From Streptomyces sp. HUAS ZL42 (GTDB taxonomy: Bacteria > Actinomycetota > Actinomycetes > Streptomycetales > Streptomycetaceae), in NCBI RefSeq assembly GCF_040782645.1, contig NZ_CP160403.1, forward strand, positions 8,715,001-8,779,000: 64,000 bases of DNA. The letters run 5' to 3'. Each line of letters begins with the position of its first letter. The first letter of the stretch is position 1. Positions 8,513-16,587 of this stretch are shown piece after piece. The position numbers and the translations under genes were made by a program. The notes below the pieces were generated by a model, which ran no database searches, was not told where the DNA came from, and saw only the letters and a program-made list of their open reading frames with translations.

Positions 8513-9601
8513 ATGGTTCGGCTACTTCCAAAAATCGGGCACAAAGATCATGACGTTCGCCAGGACGAAGCCCCTGCGGCCGAGCGGCCGCCCGGGACGG
8601 ATCCGGCGCGGCACTACGGCCCCGACGCGGAGGTGGAGCGGCGGGCCCCGGACAGCCCGACCGATCTGCCGAAGGGGTCCTGGGGCGCGGTGTTCAAGAG
8701 GAGCCTGCGCGAGTTCAAGGACGACGAGCTCACCGACCGGGCCGCCGCGCTGACGTACTACGGCGTGCTCTCGTTGTTCCCGGCGTTGCTGGTGTTGGTC
8801 TCATTGCTGGGTATCGTCGGCAAGTCCGCCACGGACAGCGTGCTGGACAACATCCGGCAGCTGACACCCGGGTCGGCCCGCGACATCATCACCCGGGCCG
8901 TGGAGCAGTTGCAGGGCAACAGCGGCACCAGTTCCGTCATGGCGATCGTCGGCCTGGTGCTGGCGGTGTGGTCGGCGTCGGGGTACGTGGCGGCGTTCAT
9001 CCGTACGGCCAACGCCGTGTACGACATTCCCGAGGGCCGTCCGGTGTGGAAGATCCTTCCGGTGCGGGTCGGGGTGACGGTCGTACTGATGGTGCTGGCC
9101 GTGGCCAGCGCGCTGATCGTGGTCTTCACGGGCGCCCTGGCCCGTCAGGCCGGGAAGGCCCTGGGGGTCGGCGACACGGCGCTGACGGTGTGGGAGATCG
9201 CCAAATGGCCCGTCCTCGTGGTGCTGGTCGCTGTCATGATCGCGCTCCTGTACTGGGCCACTCCGAACGCCCGGGTGAAGGGTCTGAGGTGGATCACACC
9301 GGGCAGCTTCCTGGCGCTGATGATCTGGCTGATCGCCTCCGGCGGGTTCGCGTTGTACGTCGCCAACTTCGCCTCGTACAACAAGACCTACGGCACGATG
9401 GCGGGGGTCATCGTGTTCCTGGTGTGGCTGTGGATCAGCAACCTGGCGATCCTGCTGGGGCTGGAGTTCGACGCGGAGACCGTACGCCAGCGGGCGATCG
9501 CCGGGGGACACCCACCCGAGGCCGAGCCGTACGCCGAACCGCGCGACACCCGGAAGTGGGACGAGCAGGACCTGCGCCGCATGGACCGGCCTGAATCGTA
9601 A
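8513..9601 (+). CDS. YihY/BrkB-family membrane protein
   Basis: 362-residue inner-membrane protein of the YihY/virulence factor BrkB family. Signature stretches are DELTDRAAALTYYGVLSLFPALLVLVSLLG and the conserved AVWSASGYVAAFIRTANAVYDIPEGRP, followed by membrane segments ending in GVIVFLVWLWISNLAILLGLEFDAE. It has about six helices and a charged C-terminal tail. The start is set at MVRLLPKIGHKDHD (8513); an upstream start at 8417 adds a poor-quality leader. The 185-bp gap before it holds only a small hairpin, GGCAC-agcc-GTGCC at 8373-8386. Function of this family is not settled. Confidence 0.82.
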   Translation: MVRLLPKIGHKDHDVRQDEAPAAERPPGTDPARHYGPDAEVERRAPDSPTDLPKGSWGAVFKRSLREFKDDELTDRAAALTYYGVLSLFPALLVLVSLLGIVGKSATDSVLDNIRQLTPGSARDIITRAVEQLQGNSGTSSVMAIVGLVLAVWSASGYVAAFIRTANAVYDIPEGRPVWKILPVRVGVTVVLMVLAVASALIVVFTGALARQAGKALGVGDTALTVWEIAKWPVLVVLVAVMIALLYWATPNARVKGLRWITPGSFLALMIWLIASGGFALYVANFASYNKTYGTMAGVIVFLVWLWISNLAILLGLEFDAETVRQRAIAGGHPPEAEPYAEPRDTRKWDEQDLRRMDRPES

Positions 9602-9644
9602 GAACCCTGACGGTCATGCTTCTCGTGGGAAAGGGTCCGCACAT

Positions 9645-9989
9645 GACCGCCGGCGGTGACCGACGGCCAGGCCGGACGGGACTGCTCGACGAGTTCACGG
9701 GAAGCGCGTTCCGGCAGTGATCCGCCACGACGCGGACGTCGGCGCAGCCGGGTCCGCGTTGCGCGCGCATCACGCGGAGGGCGGGTTCCCGATCCATGTC
9801 GTCCGCAACGTCGACGGGGCGGCGCCGGGTGGGCGGGACGAGTGCCGCGAGGAACACGGCGTGCTGGACGCCTGGATGCGCGGGCGATCGTGCGCGGCGT
9901 TGCTGACCCGCCCCGATCACTGTGTGTTCGGCGGTGTGGATGCCGCGAGCGACGCCGGCCTTCTGTTCGCATGCGCCGGTCAGAGCTGA
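9645..9989 (+). pseudogene. Relic of FAD-monooxygenase C-terminal domain
   Basis: Two adjoining frames together resemble the C-terminal thioredoxin-like domain of PheA/TfdB-type FAD aromatic monooxygenases. Frame one ends GLLDEFTGSAFRQ-stop at 9720, where intact proteins read like LLDxxGxGFTLL. Frame two (9717-9989) runs IRHDADVGAAGSALRAHH to PIHVVRN and GRSCAALLTRPDHCVFGG, matching the family's ALLVRPDGHVAWRG-type end. The flavin-binding part is absent. This is a decayed remnant; the 450-bp stretch 9602-10052 contains no other recognisable gene. Confidence 0.5.
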
Positions 9990-10052
9990 ACGGGTCCGGC
10001 CCGTTCTGACCGCGGCCGGTTCGCACGGTTCGCTGCCCCGGCCGCTTCGGCC

Positions 10053-10751
10053 TCAGGCCGCGGGCCGCACCAGTCCGGACTCGTAGGCGAAGACCACGGC
10101 CTGCACGCGGGCGTGGGCGCCGATCTTGGCGAGGATATGGCTGACGTGGGATTTGACGGTGGTCGGCGCGATGGACAGCCGCTCGGCGATCTCGGCGTTG
10201 GACCAGCCGGAGGCGACGGCGGTGAGAACGTCGCGTTCGCGATCGGTGAGGGCGCCGAGCCGGGCCCGGCGTTCCAGAGGGCGGGCAGGGGGCTGGCGGC
10301 GGACGGTGTCGATGAGCGCGCGGGTCAGGCCGGGGGTGATGACGGCGTCTCCGGCGGCCACGATGCGGATGGCCGCGGTCAGTTCGTCAGGGGTGGTGTC
10401 CTCGGGGAGGAAGCCGTCGGCTCCGGCGCGCAGTGCGGCGTAGGCGGGTCCTTCGGGGCCGGTGGCGGTGAGGACCAGCATGCGCGGGTGGCGTCCGCCG
10501 GCTCCGGGGGATTCGAGTGCTTGCGGGAAGGCGGCCGGCCGCGTGATGCGGCGGATGACGTCGGTTCCGTCCGTGGCGGAGATGCGGCTGTCCATCAGGA
10601 CGACGTCGGGGCGGAGTGCGGTGGTCATGCGGACCGCCTCGACCCCGCTCGTCGCTTCGCCGACGACGGTGATGTCCGGCTCCGTCGCCAGGAGCGCGCG
10701 CAGACCGAGGCGCTGCAGGGACTGGTCGGTGACGATGAGTACGGAGGTCAT
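10053..10751 (-). CDS. Orphan LuxR/NarL-family response regulator
   Basis: 232-residue two-component response regulator. The receiver domain (residues 1-120) has the phospho-acceptor in VVLMDSRISATDG. The C-terminal LuxR helix-turn-helix reads LTDRERDVLTAVASGWSNAEIAERL then TTVKSHVSHILAKIGA. No histidine kinase is adjacent, so its partner is elsewhere. The upstream region carries a palindrome (10779-10795). ATG start at 10751. Confidence 0.9.
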   Translation of the reverse strand: MTSVLIVTDQSLQRLGLRALLATEPDITVVGEATSGVEAVRMTTALRPDVVLMDSRISATDGTDVIRRITRPAAFPQALESPGAGGRHPRMLVLTATGPEGPAYAALRAGADGFLPEDTTPDELTAAIRIVAAGDAVITPGLTRALIDTVRRQPPARPLERRARLGALTDRERDVLTAVASGWSNAEIAERLSIAPTTVKSHVSHILAKIGAHARVQAVVFAYESGLVRPAA

Positions 10752-10778
10752 GGTGGGTGTTCTCCACGCGAGCAGCTA

Positions 10779-10795
10779 AACGAAACTGTTTCGTT
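10779..10795. promoter_or_regulatory. Near-perfect palindrome AACGAAAC-t-GTTTCGTT upstream of response regulator
   Basis: 17-bp palindrome symmetrical except at the central base, 28 bp before the response-regulator start. TTTCGT arms are common in TetR-family operators of actinobacteria. Candidate repressor site; whether the nearby TetR protein or another regulator binds is unknown, and the TetR gene's own upstream sites are different. Confidence 0.45.
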
Positions 10796-10891
10796 CACGT
10801 CTGGCTTCAGAGTAGCCCTCTCCCCGTGAAAACGGCATCGTTTCTTTTGTGGTGGGGGTCACCTCGTTCGGTGGGCGAGAGGCTCTGCCGG

Positions 10892-11482
10892 TCAGTCGCC
10901 CTTGCTCACCGCGGCGTCGAGGAGGGGGCCGAGTTCCCGGGTCGCGGTCGTCAGGGCCCGCACGTCCCGCTCGGCGCGGGCGATGAGGATGGCCCCTTCC
11001 AGGGTGCTGATCATGAGCGTGGCGAGCGCAGCGGTCCGCTCCTCGGGCACACCCATGTCCGCCAGCGCCCCGGCCACCGGCCCGGTCCAGTTGGCGAACG
11101 CGGCGGCCGCCGCTTCCCGTGTGGACGCGGTGGACTGCGCGCAGTCCACCGTGGCGGCCGCGACCGGACAGCCGCCCGCGAAGCCGTCGGACTCGTACTC
11201 GTCGGTCCACTGCCGCACCATCTCGGCGAACAGTCCGCCGGGTGTCGGCTCGTCAAGCGCGGCGAGGAAGCGGGTGACGCGGTTGCCCGCGTACCGTCCC
11301 GCCCACCCCACGGCCTCGTTGACGAGCTGTTCCTTGCCGCCGGGGAAGTAGTGCTGAAGCGATCCGCGTGGCGCCTCGGCGTGGACGGCGACCTCGCGCA
11401 TGCCGGTGGAGGCGACCCCGTCGCGCCGGATGAGCTGGGCCGCGCTGAAGACCATCCGCTCGCGCGGTCCTCGTTCGGACAT
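10892..11482 (-). CDS. TetR-family repressor, LmrA/YxaF-like
   Basis: 196-residue TetR regulator. N-terminal helix-turn-helix: MVFSAAQLIRRDGVASTGMREVAVHAEAPRGSLQHYFPGGKEQLV (residues 10-55). The C-terminal domain with GGCPVAAATVDCAQS is typical of the LmrA/YxaF subgroup. It is divergent from an NAD-binding dehydrogenase, and the gap contains two 18-bp palindromes, the likely autoregulatory and target operators. ATG start at 11482. Confidence 0.9.
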   Translation of the reverse strand: MSERGPRERMVFSAAQLIRRDGVASTGMREVAVHAEAPRGSLQHYFPGGKEQLVNEAVGWAGRYAGNRVTRFLAALDEPTPGGLFAEMVRQWTDEYESDGFAGGCPVAAATVDCAQSTASTREAAAAAFANWTGPVAGALADMGVPEERTAALATLMISTLEGAILIARAERDVRALTTATRELGPLLDAAVSKGD

Positions 11483-11521
11483 CCTCGGTCTCCTCCTTCG
11501 CCGGGGTCTCCGACGGCCATC

Positions 11522-11539
11522 CTATGACCGCTGTCATAG
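11522..11539. promoter_or_regulatory. TetR operator palindrome 1
   Basis: CTATGACCGCTGTCATAG: arms CTATGAC/GTCATAG. It lies 39 bp upstream of the TetR start and is the reverse complement of the second site at 11550-11567, so the two sites form a larger symmetrical arrangement. Confidence 0.75.
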
Positions 11540-11549
11540 GGGTCGGCTA

Positions 11550-11567
11550 CTATGACAGCGGTCATAG
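11550..11567. promoter_or_regulatory. TetR operator palindrome 2
   Basis: CTATGACAGCGGTCATAG, reverse complement of site 1, centre-to-centre 28 bp. It ends 30 bp before the dehydrogenase start chosen here and would block that promoter when bound. Confidence 0.75.
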
Positions 11568-11597
11568 TCAATGGCCGGTCGGAAGTGGTGGTGCATC

Positions 11598-12494
11598 GTG
11601 TACGTCGGTTTCGCCGGCCTCGGGGTCATGGGGCAGCCCATGGCGCTCAACCTCGCCCTGGCCGGGACGCCCCTCGTCGTCTGGAACCGCACCCCGGCCA
11701 GGTGCGAGCCGCTGAGCGCCGCCGGAGCCGAGATCGCGGCAAGCCCCGCCGAGGTCTTCGACCGGGCCGGGACCGTGATCCTCATGCTGGCCGACGAGAA
11801 CGCCGTCGACGCCGTGCTGGCGCGCGGCACACCCGACTTCGCCGCGCGCACCGCCGGACGCACCGTCGTCCACATGGGCACGACCTCGGCCGAGTACTCG
11901 GGCAGCCTGGAGGACGACATCCGGGCGGCGGGCGGCCGATACGTCGAGGCCCCTGTCTCCGGCTCCCGCGTCCCGGCCGAACGGGGCGAACTCGTGGGGA
12001 TGCTGGCGGGGGACGACGAGGCCGTGGCGGCCGTACGGCCGCTGCTGACCCCCATGTGCCGGGAGACGTTCGACTGCGGCGCGGTCCCAGGCGCGCTGCT
12101 GATGAAGTTCTCGGTGAACCTGTTCCTGATCACGCTGGTCACCGGTCTGACCGAGGCGTTCCACTTCGCCGAGCGACACGGCCTCGACCAGCGGCTGCTC
12201 CGGGACGTCCTGGACGCGGGCCCGATGGCCAGCGCAGTCTCCCGGGTGAAGGGACCCAAGCTGCTGGCCCGCGACTTCACCGTCCAGGCGGCCGCCGAGG
12301 ACGTCCTCAAGAACAACCGGCTGATCGCGGAGGCCGCACGCAAGGCCGACCTGGCCTCCCCGCTCCTCGACGTCTGCCACACCCTCTACGGCGAGACGGT
12401 CGAACAGGGCCACGGCGGCGAGGACATGGTGGCCGTACTGCACGCACTGGAGACCCGGACCGACGGCACACGCCTCCCCGGGTCCGGCAACTGA
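11598..12494 (+). CDS. 3-hydroxyisobutyrate dehydrogenase-like NAD(P)-dependent oxidoreductase
   Basis: 298-residue beta-hydroxyacid dehydrogenase. The Rossmann motif [22 protein letters not shown] is at the N-terminus, the substrate signature is near [10 protein letters not shown], the glycine-rich [16 protein letters not shown] follows about residue 115, and the catalytic Lys region is in [15 protein letters not shown] start at 11598 is preferred over the upstream ATG at 11571, which is too close to the operator ending at 11567. Divergent from the TetR repressor with twin palindromes, so probably induced when an unknown ligand releases TetR. Substrate not known. Confidence 0.8.
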   Translation: MYVGFAGLGVMGQPMALNLALAGTPLVVWNRTPARCEPLSAAGAEIAASPAEVFDRAGTVILMLADENAVDAVLARGTPDFAARTAGRTVVHMGTTSAEYSGSLEDDIRAAGGRYVEAPVSGSRVPAERGELVGMLAGDDEAVAAVRPLLTPMCRETFDCGAVPGALLMKFSVNLFLITLVTGLTEAFHFAERHGLDQRLLRDVLDAGPMASAVSRVKGPKLLARDFTVQAAAEDVLKNNRLIAEAARKADLASPLLDVCHTLYGETVEQGHGGEDMVAVLHALETRTDGTRLPGSGN

Positions 12495-12503
12495 GCAGGG
12501 GGT

Positions 12504-13757
12504 TCACCGAGCCGCGGGCGCCGACCCGATCTCGACCACCCGTGCCCAGGCGGGCGGCGAGTCCGGCACGTAGTCGGGGTCGTCCTCGTCCCAGGACTCG
12601 CCCGGCCGGGGGAACAGGCCCACCACGGTCCGGCACGCCGGCTGCGTCCGAGGCCACGGCGTCTGTCCGTCGGTCAGGACCACGACGACATCGGGGCGGG
12701 GACGCGTCCGCAGCGCTGTGGCGAAGCCCGTGCGCAGATCCGTACCTCCGCCGCCGAGCAGCGGGATGCCCTCGGCGCGGCACAGGGGGTGCGCGACACG
12801 GGCGGCCGCGTCGCACGGCACCACGGTGACCAGGTCACGCCGGCCGCCCACGGCACGGGAGATCGCGGCAACCTCCAGGAGCGCACTGCCCAGTTCGGTG
12901 TCGCTGACCGAACCGGACGTGTCGATGACCACGGCCACCCGTGGCGGCCTGCGCCGCAGACTCGGCAGCACCACCCCGGGCACCCCGGCCGAGCGCCGTG
13001 CCGGACGGCCGTAGGAATAGTCCTCGCCCGCACCGGAGCCGGAGGTCGCCGAGCGGACCGCCGCTCCCAGCAACTCCCGCCAGGGCTGCGGCGGATGGAA
13101 CGCCTCGTCCGCCCATCGCCGCCACCCCTGCGGGGCGCTGCCAGGACGGCCCTTGATGCCCTGCGCCACCCGGAAGCGGACCGCGTCCCGTTCCTGTTCG
13201 CTCAGGCCGTGCGCCCCGTCCGGCCCGAGTTCCCACTCCCGGTCCAGCCCGTCGGCGCCGCTGCCGCAGTCCAGCCAGGCCAGGTCCTGCGTGCGCGGCC
13301 CGAGCCGGAACTGGCGGAGGTAGTCCTCCATCAGCTGCCCGTCGTGCAGCAGCAAGTCCTTTGGCCGGACGGCCCCTTCGGGCCGGGTCAGCCCGTCGCC
13401 GTAGACGTCGTCGTTGATCTCGAAGTCCGCGGCGATGTTCATCCGCAGCCGCTCTCCCGGGCCGGTCAGCCCCCGCTCCCGGGCGACCCGCTCGCTGCGC
13501 CCGTGGTGGTCGCGCAGCAGGTGCGACACCTCGTGCACCCATACGCCGGCCAGCTCCTCCACCGGTGTCCGGTCCACGAACCCCGGTGACACGTAGCACC
13601 GCCAGTACCGGTCGACGGCCATCGTCGGTACCCGACGCGACTCGACGGTGTGCAGGGCGAACAGGGCCGTCGCCAGGTAGGGCCGCGCGCGTGCGGCCTG
13701 GAGCCGGGCGGCGAAGAGCTTGTCGAGGTCCAGGGTCCCCGGTGCCTCGGTGGTCAT
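12504..13757 (-). CDS. DUF2201-type putative metallopeptidase with VWA domain
   Basis: 417-residue protein with an N-terminal zinc-metallopeptidase-like domain (HEVSH, an HExxH motif, at residues 75-79, followed by RDHHGR) and a C-terminal von Willebrand A domain with a complete MIDAS start DTSGS (279-283), the downstream Thr/Asp region GGGGTDLRTG and VVLTDGQTP. This layout is characteristic of VWA partners of MoxR ATPases. ATG start overlaps the MoxR stop by 4 bp (13754-13757), so the two are translationally coupled. It ends 9 bp from the convergent dehydrogenase gene. Probable role: substrate-recruiting partner of the MoxR chaperone (family knowledge). Confidence 0.85.
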   Translation of the reverse strand: MTTEAPGTLDLDKLFAARLQAARARPYLATALFALHTVESRRVPTMAVDRYWRCYVSPGFVDRTPVEELAGVWVHEVSHLLRDHHGRSERVARERGLTGPGERLRMNIAADFEINDDVYGDGLTRPEGAVRPKDLLLHDGQLMEDYLRQFRLGPRTQDLAWLDCGSGADGLDREWELGPDGAHGLSEQERDAVRFRVAQGIKGRPGSAPQGWRRWADEAFHPPQPWRELLGAAVRSATSGSGAGEDYSYGRPARRSAGVPGVVLPSLRRRPPRVAVVIDTSGSVSDTELGSALLEVAAISRAVGGRRDLVTVVPCDAAARVAHPLCRAEGIPLLGGGGTDLRTGFATALRTRPRPDVVVVLTDGQTPWPRTQPACRTVVGLFPRPGESWDEDDPDYVPDSPPAWARVVEIGSAPAAR

Positions 13758-15004
13758 CGCCCCGCCTTCTGCGCCGCGGAGGCGGCGGTCCTGGCCGCGG
13801 CCCGGTCCGCCCGCCGGGACAGGGACACCACCCCGGCGAGCTGCTCGATCGAGGCGGGGACGTCCCAGTCCTCCCGGCGCAGTGAGGCCAGCGTGGTCGC
13901 GGGCACGACCACCAGGTCCGGGGCCCCTGTCTCCACCGCCCGCACCAGCAGGGCCCACGCCGCGTCCCAGCGGGACCTGTCCGGGCGGGCGCGGACGGCC
14001 GCCACCACACCGTCGAGTGCGGCCTGGCGCAGATCGCCTCGCTCGGGCAGGACGGCACCGGCGGGGTCGGCGAGCAGTTCCTCGGGGTCCGGGAGGTCCA
14101 TCCGGTCCACGCTCGCCAGCAGTTCCAGCCCGGGGCCGTCCCCCACGGTTCCCCTGACGAGCAGGGACAGCACGTCCCGGGAGGAGCCGGCCGCGGTGGC
14201 GAAGGCGATCAGGCGCAGCGTCATCTCCCAGCTCCGGGGTGACGGCCAGGGGCCGCCCCGGCGCGTCTCGTTGCCGGGCAGCCGGTGCACGAGTCCCGGC
14301 CGGGTGGTGAGCAGCCCGCACACCGCGCGGCGGGCGAAGTCCACGGCCTCGGGCAACCTCTCCGGAGCGAGCCGCGGCAGGGTGGCCCGGGGCCAGATAC
14401 CGCCGAGGCCGCGGACGACGACCTCGTGGTCGTGGGTCCACTGGAGATGAACGAACCGGTTGGCCAGCGGCGGGCTCAGCTCCCAGCCGTCGGCCGCCGA
14501 GGACCGCGGATTGGCGGCGGCCACGATCCGGACTCCGGGCGGCAGTTGCAGGGCGCCGATCCGGCGCTCCAGTACGAGGCGCAGCAGTGCTGCCTGCACG
14601 GCAGGCGGGGCGGTGGACAGTTCGTCCAGGAACAGCAGTCCGCGGCCGGCCCGCACCAGGCGTACGGCCCAGTCCGGCGGGGCCATCGGGACACCCTGTT
14701 CCGCGGGGTCGTCGCCGACGATGGGCAGTCCGGAGAAGTCGGACGGCTCGTGCACGCTGGCGATCACTGTGGTCAGCGGGAGGTCCACGGCCGCGGCGAG
14801 CTGTGTCAGGGCCGCGGTCTTGCCGATGCCCGGTTCACCCCACAGCAGTACGGGGAGGTCGGCGGCCACCGCCAGTGTCAGGGCCTCCAGTTGTGTGTCG
14901 GGTCGCGGTTCGGTGGTGGTGTCGCGCAGCAGGGTCAGCAGCCCGTCGGCGATGTCGAGTTGGGAGGTGGTGTCGGCAGCGGGAAACGATGTGTATGAAG
15001 GCAT
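13754..15004 (-). CDS. MoxR-type AAA+ ATPase
   Basis: 416-residue AAA+ ATPase. Walker A GEPGIGKT (56-63), Walker B LLFLDE (123-128), sensor region VAAANPRSSAADGWELSPPLANRFVHL. The C-terminal helical extension is longer than in minimal MoxR proteins. ATG at 15004 has AGGTGATC upstream. Its stop overlaps the VWA gene start. MoxR ATPases work with VWA proteins to remodel or activate client complexes; the client here is unknown. The 61-bp gap to the upstream gene suggests a three-gene operon. Confidence 0.88.
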   Translation of the reverse strand: MPSYTSFPAADTTSQLDIADGLLTLLRDTTTEPRPDTQLEALTLAVAADLPVLLWGEPGIGKTAALTQLAAAVDLPLTTVIASVHEPSDFSGLPIVGDDPAEQGVPMAPPDWAVRLVRAGRGLLFLDELSTAPPAVQAALLRLVLERRIGALQLPPGVRIVAAANPRSSAADGWELSPPLANRFVHLQWTHDHEVVVRGLGGIWPRATLPRLAPERLPEAVDFARRAVCGLLTTRPGLVHRLPGNETRRGGPWPSPRSWEMTLRLIAFATAAGSSRDVLSLLVRGTVGDGPGLELLASVDRMDLPDPEELLADPAGAVLPERGDLRQAALDGVVAAVRARPDRSRWDAAWALLVRAVETGAPDLVVVPATTLASLRREDWDVPASIEQLAGVVSLSRRADRAAARTAASAAQKAGR

Positions 15005-15065
15005 GTGTGATCACCTGTGGGTTGGTGGGGAGGCGAGTGGGTGCGGGGGAACGAACGTCCCCGGG

Positions 15066-16469
15066 TCAGTGAAGGGATGCGTGGCGGGGATGTGAGCGCC
15101 GGCCACCGGATCGGCGACGGTCCGGGCGGATGCGGTCCGGACCGGGCCCGATCAGGCCTGCCCTGTACAGCCCGTAGGTGATCCGCCGTAGCGCGGCCGC
15201 CTCCAGTTCGTCCCGCAGGGCGCCGTCGCGCAGCACCGCCTCGGGGCCCAGCAGGCCCTCGACCACGGCCAGCGCGCCGGCGGTGTCGCCGTGGACCAGC
15301 CGTTCGCGGACGCCGACGAGACAGTCCGGACGGCGGTGTGCCTCGTCGATGGCCTGCAGGCAGGGAAGCGGAGTGCCGGTCAGGGCGGCCAGCAGTTCCT
15401 CCCGCCGGATCTCGGCCGGGTCGTGGTCCAGCGGGACCAGTACTCCGTCGACCAGGCCGATCCGGTGCCGGACTCCCCGGCATTCCACGAAGCGCGGTTG
15501 CCCGGCCGGGTCCGGAACCCGGGGCGGACCACTCGGCGGAGAGTCCGGTACGAGTGCAGGGGCGACCAGCGGGTGCAGTCGATGGGCCTCGATCGCTCCG
15601 GCGCGGATCAGTTCCAGATCGGGCAGGACCCAGGTCGCGGCGTCGGGCAGGACCGGTAGCGCCGCGGCCTCGCCCGCCGCGGACGCCGTCGCGATGCGCA
15701 GGTCGGGCGATCCGGTGCCGTCTTCGTGCGCGGGCAGTTCGAGGAGGAGCCGGTGCCGGCCGCCCAACCGCACCGCGACACCTCCGGTGGGCAGTCCTTC
15801 CGCGCGGAGCAGAATCCCCGCCTCGGCCGCCCAGCGATCCACGGCACAGGCGCGCCCCTGCGGCAGCGTCCCCAGCAGCTCCGGGTCCGGTTCCGGACGG
15901 TCGTCACCGGGCGGGCGATCGGCCCCGGACCGGATCCTCAGCTCACCGGTCCTGCGCGCGTCCCACAGATGGCGGTGCAGGTCGAGGCGGAAGCGGCGGT
16001 TGGGTCGGGGATGCGGATGCCGGCAGGCGCCGGGCTCGGAGCGGGATCCGTCCCACAGCGCCAGGCTGATCCGCTGGCCGGCGTCCGCCCAAGCGGGCGC
16101 AGTGCGCACCACCAGATGGATCGCGTCTTCGCCGTCACGCCCCTTGCTTGGGTAGCGGGCCAGGGAGAGCGTCAGCCCTGGGCGCAGCAGCCCGTCGGGA
16201 GCGATCCGCGGCATGTGCCAGCGCAACAGATCGGGAACCAGATGGCGGAGATCGGTCCGGATCTGCGCCGCGAGTTCCTGGCCATGGGTGCGGGCCACGG
16301 CCCGCAGACCGAGGTCGACGTCGATGCCCGCGGCGGAGCACGCCCCCGCCCAGTCGCCGACGCGGCGTCGCGCGGTCGCAGTCTCGATCATGGAGGGCGG
16401 CACGGCGAACTGGCGCACGCGCAGCCAGAAGGAGAGGCGGGAATCCCCGTTCGCGGTCCGAGTGAGCAT
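15066..16469 (-). CDS. Unrecognised protein, first gene of MoxR-VWA unit
   Basis: 467-residue soluble protein without a motif I can name. The N-terminus is SRLSFWLRVRQFAVPPSMIETATARRRVGDWAGAC; the body is rich in Arg, Pro and Trp, with beta-rich segments such as LLRPGLTLSLARYPS and RFRLDLHRHLWDARRTGELRIRSG; near the middle it has VAVRLGGRHRLLLELP. No membrane segment or signal peptide. Its start (ATG 16469 after AAGGTGAG; GTG at 16475 is an alternative) and 61-bp spacing to moxR put it in the same operon. It may be the client or adaptor of the MoxR/VWA pair (inference). Confidence 0.6.
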   Translation of the reverse strand: MLTRTANGDSRLSFWLRVRQFAVPPSMIETATARRRVGDWAGACSAAGIDVDLGLRAVARTHGQELAAQIRTDLRHLVPDLLRWHMPRIAPDGLLRPGLTLSLARYPSKGRDGEDAIHLVVRTAPAWADAGQRISLALWDGSRSEPGACRHPHPRPNRRFRLDLHRHLWDARRTGELRIRSGADRPPGDDRPEPDPELLGTLPQGRACAVDRWAAEAGILLRAEGLPTGGVAVRLGGRHRLLLELPAHEDGTGSPDLRIATASAAGEAAALPVLPDAATWVLPDLELIRAGAIEAHRLHPLVAPALVPDSPPSGPPRVPDPAGQPRFVECRGVRHRIGLVDGVLVPLDHDPAEIRREELLAALTGTPLPCLQAIDEAHRRPDCLVGVRERLVHGDTAGALAVVEGLLGPEAVLRDGALRDELEAAALRRITYGLYRAGLIGPGPDRIRPDRRRSGGRRSHPRHASLH

Positions 16470-16587
16470 CAGCACTCACCTTGCGCGGACGGGACCCCCA
16501 ATCTGTCAACGGATTGAGTCGTCATCGCGGGGAGCGTACGCCACCACGATCCCCACGGCGACTTCTTTTTACGGTCAGTTGAGCATG

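Noticed and set aside
6183-8531. A 782-codon antisense frame across DUF3556 and the CrtI-like gene
   Set aside because: Arg/Gly/Pro-rich, no domain, and opposite to two well-supported genes.
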